From positions 2,107,001 through 2,171,000 of the forward strand of contig CALZFC010000058.1 in NCBI GenBank assembly GCA_945643635.1: 64,000 nucleotides of DNA, written 5' to 3'. Below the pieces are notes generated by a model. That model searched no databases. It was not told the origin of the DNA and saw nothing but the letters and a program-made list of their open reading frames with translations. A program made the translations under genes and the position numbers. Below, piece by piece: positions 1-15,000 of this stretch. How positions within the stretch are numbered: the first letter of the stretch is position 1; each line of letters starts with the position of its first letter. Origin of the DNA: Allodiplogaster sudhausi. Lineage: Eukaryota; Nematoda; Chromadorea; Rhabditida; Diplogasteridae.

Positions 1-3000
1 TCGGTAGAGGATTCTTCACCTACCATTCCTCCCTTCTGGCGTTGGATCTTGGCTTTGGCAGACTCATCAGTAGCTTGAGCTTTGTCGATTTCTGCCTTTT
101 CTTCTGCTGATTTATTCGCCAGTTCAGCTTCGGTAGAGGATTCTTCACCTGCCATTCCTCCCTTCTGGCGTTGGATCTTGGCTTTGGCAGACTCATCAGT
201 TGCTTGAGCTTTGTCGATTTCTGCCTTTTCTTCTGCTGATTTCTTCGCCAGTTCAGCTTCGGTAGAGGATTCTTCACCTGCCATTCCTCCCTTCTGGCGT
301 TGGATCTTGGCTTTGGCAGACTCATCAGTAGCTTGAGCTTTGTCGATTTCTGCCTTTTCTTCTGCTGATTTCTTCGCCAGTTCAGCTTCGGTAGAGGATT
401 CTTCACCTGAAATTCCTCCCTTCTGGCGTTGGATCTTGGCTTTGGCAGACTCATCAGTAGCTTGAGCTTTGTCGATTTCTGCCTTTACTTCTGCTGATTT
501 CTTCGCCAGTTCAGCTTCCGTTGAGGATTCTTCACCTGCCTTTCCTCCCTTCTGGCGTTGAATCTTGGCTTTGGCAGACTCATCAGTAGCTTGAGCTTTG
601 TCGATCTGAGCCTTTTCTTCTGCTGATTTCTTCGCCAGTTCAGCTTCGGTAGAGGATTCTTCACCTGCCTTTCCTCCCTTCTGGCGTTGGATCTTGGCAT
701 TGGCAGACTCTTCAGCTGCCTTTCCTCCCTTCTGGCGTTGGATCTTGGCTTTGGCAGACTCATCAACGCTTTGAGCTTTGTCGATCTGAGCCTTTTCTTC
801 TGCTGATTTCTTCGCCAGTTCAGCTTCGGTAGAGGATTCTTCACCGGCCTTTCCTCCCTTCTGACGTTGGATCTTGGCTTTGGCAGACTCATCAACGCTT
901 TGAGCTTTGTCGATCTGAGCATTTTCTTCTGCTGATTTCTTCGCCAGTTCAGCTTCGGTAGAGGATTTTTCATCTGCCTTTCCTCCCTTCTGGCGTTGGA
1001 TCTTGGCATTGGAAGACTCATCAGTTACTTGAGCTTTGTCGATATGAGCCTTTTCTTCTGCTGATTTCTTCGCCAGTTCAGCATCGGTAGAGGATTCTTC
1101 ACCTGCCTTTCCTCCCTTCTGGCGTTGGAGCTTGTCTTTGGCAGACTCATCAGTAGCTTGAGCTTTGTCGACTTCTGCCTTTTCTTCTGCTGATTTCTTC
1201 GCCAGTTCAGCTTCCGTTGAGGATTCTTCAGCTGCCTTTCCTCCCTTCTGGCGTTGGATCTTGGCTTTGGCAGACTCATCAACGCTTTGAGCTTTGTCGA
1301 TCTGAGCCTTTTCTTCTGCTGATTTCTTCGCCAGTTCAGCTTCAGTAGAGGATTCTTCACCTGCCTTTCCTCCCTTCTGACGTTGGATCTTGGCTTTGGC
1401 AGACTCATCAACGCTTTGAGCTTTGTCGTTCTGAGCATTTTCTTCTGCTGATTTCTTCGCCAGTTCAGCTTCGGTAGAGGATTCTTCATCTGCCTTTCCT
1501 CCTTTCTGGCGTTGGATCTTGGCATTGGAAGACTCATCAGTTGCTTGAGCTTTGTCGATATGAGCCTTTTCTTCTGCTGATTTCTTCGCCAGTTCAGCTT
1601 CGGTAGAGGATTCTTCATCTGCCTTTCCTCCCTTCTGGCGTTGGATCTTGGCATTGGAAGACTCATCAGTTGCTTGAGCTTTGTCGATATGAGCCTTTTC
1701 TTCTGCTGATTTCATCGCCAGTTCAGCTTCGGTTGAGGATTCTTCAGCTGCCTTTCCTCCCTTCTGGCGTTGGATCTTGGCTTTGGCAGACTCATCAACG
1801 CTTTGAGCTTTGTCGATCTGAGCCTTTTCTTCTGCTGATTTCTTCGCCAGTTCAGCTTCAGTAGAGGATTCTTCACCTGCCTTTCCTCCCTTCTGACGTT
1901 GGATCTTGGCTTTGGCAGACTCATCAACGCTTTGAGCTTTGTCGATATGAGCCTTTTCTTCTGCTGATTTCTTCGCCAGTTCAGCATCGGTAGAGGATTC
2001 TTCACCTGCCTTTAATCCCTTCTGGCGTTGGAGCTTGTCTTTGGCAGACTCATCAGTAGCTTGAGCTTTGTCGACTTCTGCCTTTTCTTCTGCTGATTTC
2101 TTCGCCAGTTCAGCTTCCGTTGAGGATTCTTCAGCTGCCTTTCCTCCCTTCTGGTGTTGGATCTTGGCTTTGGCAGACTCATCAACGCTTTGAGCTTTGT
2201 CGATCTGAGCCTTTTCTTCTGCTGATTTCATCGCCAGTTCAGCTTCGGTAGAGGATTCTTCACCTGCCTTTCCTCCCTTCTGGCGTTGGATCTTGGCTTT
2301 GGCAGACTCATCAGTAGCTTGAGCTTTGTCGATTTCTGCCTTTTCTTCTGCTGATTTCTTCGCCAGTTCAGCTTCGGTTGAGGATTCTTCACTTGCCTTT
2401 ACTCCCTTCTGGCGTTGGATCTTGGCCTTGGCAGACTCATCAGTAGCTTGAGCTTTGTCGATTTCTGCCTTTTCTTCTGCTGATTTCTTCGCCTGTTCAG
2501 CTTCGGTAGAGGATTCTTCATCTGCCTTTCCTCCCTTCTGGCGTTGGATCTTGGCATTGGAAGACTCATCAGTTACTTGAGCTTTGTCGATATGAGCCTT
2601 TTCTTCTGCTGATTTCTTCGCCAGTTCAGCATCGGTAGAGGATTCTTCACCTGCCTTTCCTCCCTTCTGGCGTTGGATCTTGGCTTTGGCAGACTCATCA
2701 GTAGCTTGAGCTTTGTCGATTTCTGCCTTTTCTTCTGCTGATTTCTTCGCCTGTTCAGCTTCGGTAGAGGATTCTTCAGCTGCCTTTCCTCCCTTCTGGC
2801 GTTGGATCTTGGCTTTGGCAGACTCATCAACGCTTTGAGCTTTGTCGATCTGAGCCTTTTCTTCTGCTGATGTCTTCGCCAGTTCAGCTTCGGTAGAGGA
2901 TTCTTCACCTGAATTTCCTCCCTTCTGGCGTTGGAGCTTGTCTTTGGCAGACTCATCAGTAGCTTGAGCTTTGTCGACTTCTGCCTTTTCTTCTGCTGAT

Positions 3001-6000
3001 TTCTTCGCCAGTTCAGCTTCGGTAGAGGATTCTTCACCTGCCTTTAATCCCTTCTGGCGTTGGAGCTTGTCTTTGGCAGACTCATCAGTAGCTTGAGCTT
3101 TGTCGACTTCTGCCTTTTCTTCTGCTGATTTCTTCGCCAGTTCAGCTTCCGTTGAAGATTCTTCAGCTGCCTTTCCTCCCTTCTGGTGTTGGATCTTGGC
3201 TTTGGCAGACTCATCAACGCTTTGTGCTTTGTCGATCTGAGCCTTTTCTTCTGCTGATTTCATCGCCAGTTCAGCTTCGGTAGAGGATTCTTCACCTGCC
3301 TTTCCTCCCTTCTGGCGTTGGATCTTGGCTTTGGCAGACTCATCAACGCTTTGAGCTTTGTCGATCTGAGCCTTTTCTTCTGCTGATTTCTTCGCCAGTT
3401 CAGCTTCGGTAGAGGATTCTTCACCTGCCTTTCCTCCCTTCTGGCGTTGGATCTTGGCTTTGGCAGACTCATCAACGCTTTGATCTTTGTCGATCTGAGC
3501 ATTTTCTTCTGCTGATTTCTTCGCCAGTTCAGCTTCGGTAGAGGATTCTTCATCTGCCTTTCCTCCCTTCTGGCGTTGGATCTTGGCTTTGGCAGACTCA
3601 TCAACGCTTTGAGCTTTGTCGATCTGAGCCTTTTCTTCTGCTGATGTCTTCGCCAGTTCAGCTTCGGTAGAGGATTCTTCACCTGAATTTCCTCCCTTCT
3701 GGCGTTGGAACTTGTCTTTGGCAGACTCATCAGTAGCTTGAGCTTTGTCGACTTCTGCCTTTTCTTCTACTGATTTCTTCGCCAGTTCAGCTTCGGTAGA
3801 GGATTCTTCACCTGCCTTTAATCCCTTCTGGCGTTGGAGCTTGTCTTTGGCAGACTCATCAGTAGCTTGAGCTTTGTCGACTTCTGCCTTTTCTTCTGCT
3901 GATTTCTTCGCCAGTTCAGCTTCCGTTGAGGATTCTTCAGCTGCCTTTCCTCCCTTCTGGTGTTGGATCTTGGCTTTGGCAGACTCATCAACGCTTTGAG
4001 CTTTGTCGATCTGAGCCTTTTCTTCTGCTGATTTCATCGCCAGTTCAGCTTCGGTAGAGGATTCTTCACCTGCCTTTCCTCCCTTCTGGCGTTGGATCTT
4101 GGCTTTGGCAGACTCATCAGTAGCTTGAGCTTTGTCGATATGACCCTTTTCTTCTGCTGATTTCTTCGCCAGTTCAGCATCGGTAGAGGATTCTTCACCT
4201 GCCTTTCCTCCCTTCTGGCGTTGGATCTTGGCTTTGGCAGACTCATCAGTAGCTTGAGCTTTGTCGATTTCTGCCTTTTCTTCTGCTGATTTCTTCGCCT
4301 GTTCAGCTTCGGTAGAGGATTCTTCAGCTGCCTTTCCTCCCTTCTGGCGTTGGATCTTGGCTTTGGCAGACTCATCAACGCTTTGAGCTTTGTCGATCTG
4401 AGCCTTTTCTTCTGCTGATGTCTTCGCCAGTTCAGCTTCGGTAGAGGATTCTTCACCTGAATTTACTCCCTTCTGGCGTTGGAGCTTGTCTTTGGCAGAC
4501 TCATCAGTAGCTTGAGCTTTGTCGACTTCTGCCTTTTCTTCTGCTGATTTCTTCGCCAGTTCAGCTTCGGTAGAGGATTCTTCACCTGCCTTTCCTCCCT
4601 TCTGGCGTTGGATCTTGGCTTTGGCAGACTCATCAACGCTTTGAGCTTTGTCGATCTGAGCCTTTTCTTCTGCTGATTTCTTCGCCAGTTCAGCTTCGGT
4701 AGAGGATTCTTCACCTGCCTTTCCTCCCTTCTGGCGTTGGATCTTGGCTTTGGCAGACTCATCAACGCTTTGATCTTTGTCGATCTGAGCATTTTCTTCT
4801 GCTGATTTCTTCGCCAGTTCAGCTTCGGTAGAGGATTCTTCATCTGCCTTTCCTCCCTTCTGGCGTTGGATCTTGGCTTTGGCAGACTCATCAACGCTTT
4901 GAGCTTTGTCGATCTGAGCCTTTTCTTCTGCTGATGTCTTCGCCAGTTCAGCTTCGGTAGAGGATTCTTCACCTGAATTTCCTCCCTTCTGGCGTTGGAG
5001 CTTGTCTTTGGCAGACTCATCAGTAGCTTGAGCTTTGTCGACTTCTGCCTTTTCTTCTACTGATTTCTTCGCCAGTTCAGCTTCGGTAGAGGATTCTTCA
5101 CCTGCCTTTAATCCCTTCTGGCGTTGGAGCTTGTCTTTGGCAGACTCATCAGTAGCTTGAGCTTTGTCGACTTCTGCCTTTTCTTCTGCTGATTTCTTCG
5201 CCAGTTCAGCTTCCGTTGAGGATTCTTCAGCTGCCTTTCCTCCCTTCTGGTGTTGGATCTTGGCTTTGGCAGACTCATCAACGCTTTGAGCTTTGTCGAT
5301 CTGAGCCTTTTCTTCTGCTGATTTCATCGCCAGTTCAGCTTCGGTAGAGGATTCTTCACCTGCCTTTCCTCCCTTCTGGCGTTGGATCTTGGCTTTGGCA
5401 GACTCATCAGTAGCTTGAGCTTTGTCGATTTCTGCCTTTTCTTCTGCTGATTTCTTCGCCAGTTCAGCTTCGGTTGAGGATTCTTCACTTGCCTTTACTC
5501 CCTTCTGGCGTTGGATCTTGGCTTTGGCAGACTCATCAGTAGCTTGAGCTTTGTCGATTTCTGCCTTTTCTTCTGCTGATTTCTTCGCCTGTTCAGCTTC
5601 GGTAGAGGATTCTTCATCTGCCTTTCCTCCCTTCTGGCGTTGGATCTTGGCATTGGAAGACTCATCAGTTACTTGAGCTTTGTCGATATGAGCCTTTTCT
5701 TCTGCTGATTTCTTCGCCAGTTCAGCATCGGTAGAGGATTCTTCACCTGCCTTTCCTCCCTTCTGGCGTTGGATCTTGGCTTTGGCAGACTCATCAACGC
5801 TTTGAGCTTTGTCGATCTGAGCCTTTTCTTCTGCTGATGTCTTCGCCAGTTCAGCTTCGGTAGAGGATTCTTCACCTGAATTTCCTCCCTTCTGGCGTTG
5901 GAGCTTGTCTTTGGCAGACTCATCAGTAGCTTGAGCTTTGTCGGCTTCTGCCTTTTCTTCTGCTGATTTCTTCGCCAGTTCAGCTTCGGTAGAGGATTCT

Positions 6001-9000
6001 TCAAAAGCCTTTATTCCCTTCTGGCGTTGGATCTTGGCTTTGGCAGACTCATCAACGCTTTGAGCTTTGTCGATCTGAGCCTTTTCTTCTGCTGATTTCT
6101 TCGCCAGTTCAGCTTCGGTAGAGGATTCTTCACCTGCCTTTCCTCCCTTCTGGCGTTGGATCTTGGCTTTGGCAGACTCATCAACGCTTTGATCTTTGTC
6201 GATCTGAGCATTTTCTTCTGCTGATTTCTTCGCCAGTTCAGCTTCGGTAGAGGATTCTTCATCTGCCTTTCCTCCCTTCTGGCGTTGGATCTTGGCTTTG
6301 GCAGACTCATCAACGCTTTGAGCTTTGTCGATCTGAGCCTTTTCTTCTGCTGATGTCTTCGCCAGTTCAGCTTCGGTAGAGGATTCTTCACCTGAATTTC
6401 CTCCCTTCTGGCGTTGGAGCTTGTCTTTGGCAGACTCATCAGTAGCTTGAGCTTTGTCGACTTCTGCCTTTTCTTCTGCTGATTTCTTCGCCAGTTCAGC
6501 TTCGGTAGAGGATTCTTCACCTGCCTTTCCTCCCTTCTGGCGTTGGATCTTGGCTTTGGCAGACTCATCAACGCTTTGAGCTTTGTCGATCTGAGCCTTT
6601 TCTTCTGCTGATTTCTTCGCCAGTTCAGCTTCGGTAGAGGATTCTTCACCTGCCTTTCCTCCCTTCTGGCGTTGGATCTTGGCTTTGGCAGACTCATCAA
6701 CGCTTTGATCTTTGTCGATCTGAGCATTTTCTTCTGCTGATTTCTTCGCCAGTTCAGCTTCGGTAGAGGATTCTTCACCTGCCTTTCCTCCCTTCTGGCG
6801 TTGGATCTTGGCATTGGAAGACTCATCAGTTGCTTGAGCTTTGTCGATATGAGCCTTTTCTTCTGCTGATTTCTTCGCCAGTTCAGCATCGGTAGAGGAT
6901 TCTTCACCTGCCTTTAAACCCTTCTGGCGTTGGAGCTTGTCTTTGGCAGACTCATCAGTAGCTTGAGCTTTGTCGACTTCTGCCTTTTCTTCTGCTGATT
7001 TCTTCGCCTGTTCAGCTTCGGTAGAGGATTCTTCAGCTGCCTTTCCTCCCTTCTGGCGTTGGATCTTGGCTTTGGCAGACTCATCAACGCTTTGAGCTTT
7101 GTCGATCTGAGCCTTTTCTTCTGCTGATGTCTTCGCCAGTTCAGCTTCGGTAGAGGATTCTTCACCTGAATTTCCTCCCTTCTGGCGTTGGAGCTTGTCT
7201 TTGGCAGACTCATCAGTAGCTTGAGCTTTGTCGACTTCTGCCTTTTCTTCTGCTGATTTCTTCGCCAGTTCAGCTTCGGTAGAGGATTCTTCACCTGCCT
7301 TTAATCCCTTCTGGCGTTGGAGCTTGTCTTTGGCAGACTCATCAGTAGCTTGAGCTTTGTCGACTTCTGCCTTTTCTTCTGCTGATTTCTTCGCCAGTTC
7401 AGCTTCCGTTGAGGATTCTTCAGCTGCCTTTCCACCCTTCTGGTGTTGGATCTTGGCTTTGGCAGACTCATCAACGCTTTGAGCTTTGTCGATCTGAGCC
7501 TTTTCTTCTGCTGATTTCATCGCCAGTTCAGCTTCGGTAGAGGATTCTTCACCTGCCTTTCCTCCCTTCTGGCGTTGGATCTTGGCTTTGGCAGACTCAT
7601 CAGTAGCTTGAGCTTTGTCGATTTCTGCCTTTTCTTCTGCTGATTTCTTCGCCAGTTCAGCTTCGGTTGAGGATTCTTCACTTGCCTTTACTCCCTTCTG
7701 GCGTTGGATCTTGGCTTTGGCAGACTCATCAGTAGCTTGAGCTTTGTCGATTTCTGCCTTTTCTTCTGCTGATTTCTTCGCCTGTTCAGCTTCGGTAGAG
7801 GATTCTTCATCTGCCTTTCCTCCCTTCTGGCGTTGGATCTTGGCATTGGAAGACTCATCAGTTACTTGAGCTTTGTCGATATGAGCCTTTTCTTCTGCTG
7901 ATTTCTTCGCCAGTTCAGCTTCGGTAGAGGATTCTTCACCTGCCTTTAATCCCTTCTGGCGTTGGAGCTTGTCTTTGGCAGACTCATCAGTAGCTTGAGC
8001 TTTGTCGACTTCTGCCTTTTCTTCTGCTGATTTCTTCGCCAGTTCAGCTTCCGTTGAGGATTCTTCAGCTGCCTTTCCACCCTTCTGGTGTTGGATTTTG
8101 GCTTTGGCAGACTCATCAACGCTTTGAGCTTTGTCGATCTGAGCCTTTTCTTCTGCTGATTTCATCGCCAGTTCAGCTTCGGTAGAGGATTCTTCACCTG
8201 CCTTTCCTCCCTTCTGGCGTTGGATCTTGGCTTTGGCAGACTCATCAGTAGCTTGAGCTTTGTCGATTTCTGCCTTTTCTTCTGCTGATTTCTTCGCCAG
8301 TTCAGCTTCGGTTGAGGATTCTTCACTTGCCTTTACTCCCTTCTGGCGTTGGATCTTGGCTTTGGCAGACTCATCAGTAGCTTGAGCTTTGTCGATTTCT
8401 GCCTTTTCTTCTGCTGATTTCTTCGCCTGTTCAGCTTCGGTAGAGGATTCTTCATCTGCCTTTCCTCCCTTCTGGCGTTGGATCTTGGCATTGGAAGACT
8501 CATCAGTTACTTGAGCTTTGTCGATATGAGCCTTTTCTTCTGCTGATTTCTTCGCCAGTTCAGCATCGGTAGAGGATTCTTCACCTGCCGTTCCTCCCTT
8601 CTGGCGTTGGATCTTGGCTTTGGCAGACTCATCAGTAGCTTGAGCTTTGTCGATTTCTGCCTTTTCTTCTGCTGATTTCTTCGCCTGTTCAGCTTCGGTA
8701 GAGGATTCTTCAGCTGCCTTTCCTCCCTTCTGGCGTTGGATCTTGGCTTTGGGAGACTCATCAACGCTTTGAGCTTTGTCGATCTGAGCCTTTTCTTCTG
8801 CTGATGTCTTCGCCAGTTCAGCTTCGGTAGAGGATTCTTCACCTGAATTTCCTCCCTTCTGGCGTTGGAGCTTGTCTTTGGCAGACTCATCAGTAGCTTG
8901 AGCTTTGTCGACTTCTGCCTTTTCTTCTGCTGATTTCTTCGCCAGTTCAGCTTCGGTAGAGGATTCTTCACCTGCCTTTCCTCCCTTCTGGCGTTGGATC

Positions 9001-12000
9001 TTGGTTTTGGCAGACTCATCAACGCTTTGAGCTTTGTCGATCTGAGCCTTTTCTTCTGCTGATTTCTTCGCCAGTTCAGCTTCGGTAGAGGATTCTTCAC
9101 CTGCCTTTCCTCCCTTCTGGCGTTGGATCTTGGCTTTGGCAGACTCATCAACGCTTTGAGCTTTGTCGATCTGAGCCTTTTCTTCTGCTGATTTCTTCGC
9201 CAGTTCAGCTTCGGTAGAGGATTCTTCACCTGCCTTTCCTCCCTTCTGGCGTTGGATCTTGGCTTTGGCAGACTCATCAACGCTTTGAGCTTTGTCGATC
9301 TGAGCCCTTTCTTCTGCTGATTTCTTCGCCAGTTCAGCTTCGGTAGAGGATTCTTCAGCTGCCTTTTCTCCCTTCTGGCGTTGGATCTTGGCTTTGGCAG
9401 ACTCATCAACGCTGTGAGCTTTGTCGATCTGAGCATTTTCTTCTGCTGATTTCTTCGCCAGTTCAGCTTCTTTAGAGGATTCTTCATCTGCCTTTCCTCC
9501 CTTCTGGCGTTGGATCTTGGCATTGGAAGACTCATCAATTGCTTGAGCTTTGTCGATATGAGCCTTTTCTTCTGCTGATTTCTTCGCCAGTTCAGCTTCG
9601 GTAGAGGATTCTTCAGCTGCCTTTCCTCCCTTCTGGCGTTGGATCTTGGCTTTGGCAGACTCATCAACGCTTTGAGCTTTGTCGATCTGAGCCTTTTCTT
9701 CTGCTGATGTCTTCGCCAGTTCAGCTTCGGTAGAGGATTCTTCACCTGCCTTTCCTCCCTTCTGGCGTTGGATCTTGGCTTTGGCAGACTCATCAACGCT
9801 TTGAGCTTTGTCGATCTGAGCCTTTTCTTCTGCTGATTTCTTCGCCAGTTCAGCTTCGGTAGAGGATTCTTCAGCTGCCTTTTCTCCCTTCTGGCGTTGG
9901 ATCTTGGCTTTGGCAGACTCATCAGTAGCTTGAGCTTTGTCGATCTGAGCCTTTTCTTCTGCTGATGTCTTCGCCAGTTCAGCTTCGGTAGAGGATTCTT
10001 CACCTGCCTTTCCTCCCTTCTGGCGTTGGAGCTTGTCTTTGGCAGACTCATCAGTAGCTTGAGCTTTGTCGACTTCTGCCTTTTCTTCTGCTGATTTCTT
10101 CGCCAGTTCAGCTTCGGTAGAGGATTCTTCACCTGCCTTTCCTCCCTTCTGGCGTTGGATCTTGGCTTTGGCAGACTCATCAACGCTATGAGCTTTGTCG
10201 ATCTGAGCCTTTTCTTCTGCTGATTTCTTCGCCAGTTCAGCTTCGGTAGAGGATTCTTCAGCTGCCTTTTCTCCCTTCTGGCGTTGGATCTTGGCTTTGG
10301 CAGACTCATCAACGCTGTGAGCTTTGTCGATCTGAGCCTTTTCTTCTGCTGATGTCTTCGCCAGTTCAGCTTCGGTAGAGGATTCTTCACCTGCCTTTCC
10401 TCCCTTCTGGCGTTGGAGCTTGTCTTTGGCAGACTCATCAGTAGCTTGAGCTTTGTCGACTTCTGCCTTTTCTTCTGCTGATTTCTTCGCCAGTTCAGCT
10501 TCGGTAGAGGATTCTTCACCTGCCTTTATTCCCTTCTGGCGTTGGATCTTGGCTTTGGCAGACTCATCAACGCTTTGAGCTTTGTCGATCTGAGCCTTTT
10601 CTTCTGCTGATTTCTTCGCCAGTTCAGCTTCGGTAGAGGATTCTTCACCTGCCTTTATTCCCTTCTGGCGTTGGATCTTGGCTTTGGCAGACTCATCAAC
10701 GCTTTGAGCTTTGTCGATCTGAGCCTTTTCTTCTGCTGATTTCTTCGCCAGTTCAGCTTCGGTAGAGGATTCTTCACCTGCCTTTCCTCCCTTCTGGCGT
10801 TGGATCTTGGCTTTGGCAGACTCATCAGTAGCTTGAGCTTTGTCGATTTCTGTCTTTTCTTCTGCTGATTTCTTCGCCAGTTCAGCTTCGGTAGAGGATT
10901 CTTCAGCTGCCTTTCCTCCCTTCTGGCGTTGGATCTTGGCTTTGGCAGACTCATCAACGCTTTGAGCTTTGTCGATCTGAGCCTTTTCTTCTGCTGATTT
11001 CTTCGCCAGTTCAGCTTCGGTAGAGGATTCTTCAGCTGTCTTTTCTCCCTTCTGGCGTTGGAGCTTGTCTTTGGCAGACTCATCAGTAGCTTGAGCTTTG
11101 TCGACTTCTGCCTTTTCTTCTGCTGATTTCTTCGCCAGTTCAGCTTCGGTAGAGGATTCTTCACCTGCCTTTCCTCCCTTCTGGCGTTGGATCTTGGCTT
11201 TGGCAGACTCATCAACGCTTTGAGCTTTGTCGATCTGAGCCTTTTCTTCTGCTGATTTCTTCGCCAGTTCAGCTTCGGTAGAGGATTCTTCACCTGCCTT
11301 TCCTCCCTTCTGGCGTTGGATCTTGGCTTTGGCAGACTCATCAGTAGCTTGAGCTTTGTCGATTTCTGTCTTTTCTTCTGCTGATTTCTTCGCCAGTTCA
11401 GCTTCGGTAGAGGATTCTTCAGCTGCCTTTCCTCCCGTCTGGCGTTGGATCTTGGCTTTGGCAAACTCATCAACGCTTTGAGCTTTGTCGATCTGAGCCT
11501 TTTCTTCTGCTGATGTCTTCGCCAGTTCAGCTTCGGTAGAGGATTCTTCACCTGCCTTTCCTCCCTTCTGGCGTTGGAGCTTGTCTTTGGCAGACTCATC
11601 AGTAGCTTGAGCTTTGTCGACTTCTGCCTTTTCTTCTGCTGATTTCTTCGCCAGTTCAGCTTCGGTAGAGGATTCTTCACCTGCCTTTCCTCCCTTCTGG
11701 CGTTGGATCTTGGCTTTGGCAGACTCATCAACGCTTTGAGCTTTGTCGATCTGAGCCTTTTCTTCTGTTGATGTCTTCGCCAGTTCAGCTTCGGTAGAGG
11801 ATTCTTCACCTGAATTTCCTCCCTTCTGGCGTTGGAGCTTGTCTTTGGCAGACTCATCAGTAGCTTGAGCTTTGTCGACTTCTGCCTTTTCTTCTGCTGA
11901 TTTCTTCGCCAGTTCAGCTTCGGTAGAGGATTCTTCAGCTGCCTTTTCTCCCTTCTGGCGTTGGATCTTGGCTTTGGCAGACTCATCAACGCTGTGAGCT

Positions 12001-15000
12001 TTGTCGATCTGAGCCTTTTCTTCTGCTGATGTCTTCGCCAGTTCAGCTTCGGTAGAGGATTCTTCACCTGCCTTTCCTCCCTTCTGGCGTTGGAGCTTGT
12101 CTTTGGCAGACTCATCAGTAGCTTGAGCTTTGTCGACTTCTGCCTTTTCTTCTGCTGATTTCTTCGCCAGTTCAGCTTCGGTAGAGGATTCTTCACCTGC
12201 CTTTCCTCCCTTCTGGCGTTGGATCTTGGCTTTGGCAGACTCATCAACGCTTTGAGCTTTGTCGATCTGAGCCTTTTCTTCTGCTGATTTCTTCGCCAGT
12301 TCAGCTTCGGTAGAGGATTCTTCACCTGCCTTTCCTCCCTTCTGGCGTTGGATCTTGGCTTTGGCAGACTCATCAACGCTTTGAGCTTTGTCGATCTGAG
12401 TATTTTCTTCTGCTGATTTCTTCGCCAGTTCTGCTTCGGTAGAGGATTCTTCATCTGCCTTTCCTCCCTTCTGGCGTTGGATCTTGGCATTGGAAGACTC
12501 ATCAGTTGCTTGAGCTTTGTCGATATGAGCCTTTTCTTCTGCTGATTTCTTCGCCAGTTCAGCATCGGTAGAGGATTTTTCACCTGCCTTTCCTCCCTTC
12601 TGGCGTTGGAGCTTATCTTTGGCAGACTCATCAGTAGCTTGAGCTTTGTCGACTTCTGCCTTTTCTTCTGCTGATTTCTTCGCCAGTTCAGCTTCCGTTG
12701 AGGATTCTTCAGCTGCCTTTCCTCCCTTCTGGCGTTGGATCTTGGCTTTGGCAGACTCATCAACGCTTTGAGCTTTGTCGATCTGAGCCTTTTCTTCTGC
12801 TGATTTCTTCGCCAGTTCAGCTTCGGTAGAGGATTCTTCAGCTGTCTTTTCTCCCTTCTGGCGTTGGAGCTTGTCTTTGGCAGACTCATCAGTAGCTTGA
12901 GCTTTGTCGACTTCTGCCTTTTCTTCTGCTGATTTCTTCGCCAGTTCAGCTTCGGTAGAGGATTCTTCACCTGCCTTTCCTCCCTTCTGGCGTTGGATCT
13001 TGGCTTTGGCAGACTCATCAACGCTTTGAGCTTTGTCGATCTGAGCCTTTTCTTCTGCTGATTTCTTCGCCAGTTCAGCTTCGGTAGAGGATTCTTCACC
13101 TGCCTTTCCTCCCTTCTGGCGTTGGATCTTGGCTTTGGCAGACTCATCAGTAGCTTGAGCTTTGTCGATTTCTGTCTTTTCTTCTGCTGATTTCTTCGCC
13201 AGTTCAGCTTCGGTAGAGGATTCTTCAGCTGCCTTTCCTCCCGTCTGGCGTTGGATCTTGGCTTTGGCAAACTCATCAACACTTTGAGCTTTGTCGATCT
13301 GAGCCTTTTCTTCTGCTGATGTCTTCGCCAGTTCAGCTTCGGTAGAGGATTCTTCACCTGCCTTTCCTCCCTTCTGGCGTTGGAGCTTGTCTTTGGCAGA
13401 CTCATCAGTAGCTTGAGCTTTGTCGACTTCTGCCTTTTCTTCTGCTGATTTCTTCGCCAGTTCAGCTTCGGTAGAGGATTCTTCACCTGCCTTTCCTCCC
13501 TTCTGGCGTTGGATCTTGGCTTTGGCAGACTCATCAACGCTTTGAGCTTTGTCGATCTGAGCCTTTTCTTCTGTTGATGTCTTCGCCAGTTCAGCTTCGG
13601 TAGAGGATTCTTCACCTGAATTTCCTCCCTTCTGGCGTTGGAGCTTGTCTTTGGCAGACTCATCAGTAGCTTGAGCTTTGTCGACTTCTGCCTTTTCTTC
13701 TGCTGATTTCTTCGCCAGTTCAGCTTCGGTAGAGGATTCTTCAGCTGCCTTTTCTCCCTTCTGGCGTTGGATCTTGGCTTTGGCAGACTCATCAACGCTG
13801 TGAGCTTTGTCGATCTGAGCCTTTTCTTCTGCTGATGTCTTCGCCAGTTCAGCTTCGGTAGAGGATTCTTCACCTGCCTTTCCTCCCTTCTGGCGTTGGA
13901 GCTTGTCTTTGGCAGACTCATCAGTAGCTTGAGCTTTGTCGACTTCTGCCTTTTCTTCTGCTGATTTCTTCGCCAGTTCAGCTTCGGTAGAGGATTCTTC
14001 ACCTGCCTTTCCTCCCTTCTGGCGTTGGATCTTGGCTTTGGCAGACTCATCAACGCTTTGAGCTTTGTCGATCTGAGCCTTTTCTTCTGCTGATTTCTTC
14101 GCCAGTTCAGCTTCGGTAGAGGATTCTTCACCTGCCTTTCCTCCCTTCTGGCGTTGGATCTTGGCTTTGGCAGACTCATCAACGCTTTGAGCTTTGTCGA
14201 TCTGAGTATTTTCTTCTGCTGATTTCTTCGCCAGTTCTGCTTCGGTAGAGGATTCTTCATCTGCCTTTCCTCCCTTCTGGCGTTGAATCTTGGCTTTGGC
14301 AGACTCATCAGTAGCTTGAGCTTTGTCGATTTCTGCCTTTTCTTTTGCTGATTTCTTCGCCAGTTCAGCTTCCGTTGAGGATTCTTCAGCTGCCTTTCCT
14401 CCCTTCTTACGTTGAATCTTGGCATTGGCAGACTCATCAGTAGCTTGAGCTTTGTCGATTTGAGCCTTTTCTTCCGCTGATTTCTTCGCCAGTTCAGCTT
14501 CGGTAGAGGATTCTTCAGCTACCTTTTCTCCCTTCTGGCGTTGGATCTTGGCTTTGGCAGACTCATCAACGCTTTGAGCTTTGTCGATCTGAGCCTTTTC
14601 TTCTGCTGATTTCTTCGCTAGTTCAGCTTCGGTAGAGGATTCTTCACCTGAATTTCCTACCTTCTGGCGTTGGATATTGGCTTTGGCAGACTCATCATTA
14701 GCTTGAGCTTTGTCGATTTGAGCCTTTTCTTCTGCTGACTTCTTCGACAGTTCAGCTTCGGTTGAGGATTCTTCACCTGCCTTTCCTCCCTTCTGGCGTT
14801 GGATCTTGGCTTTGGCAGACTCATCAACGCTTTGAGCTTTGTCGATCTGAGCCTTTTCTTCTGCTGATTTCTTCGCCAGTTCAGCTTCGGTAGAGGATTC
14901 TTCACCTGCCTTTCCTCCCTTCTGGCGTTGAATCTTGGCTTTGGCAGACTCATCAGTAGCTTGAGCTTTGTCGATTTCTGCCTTTTCTTTTGCTGATTTC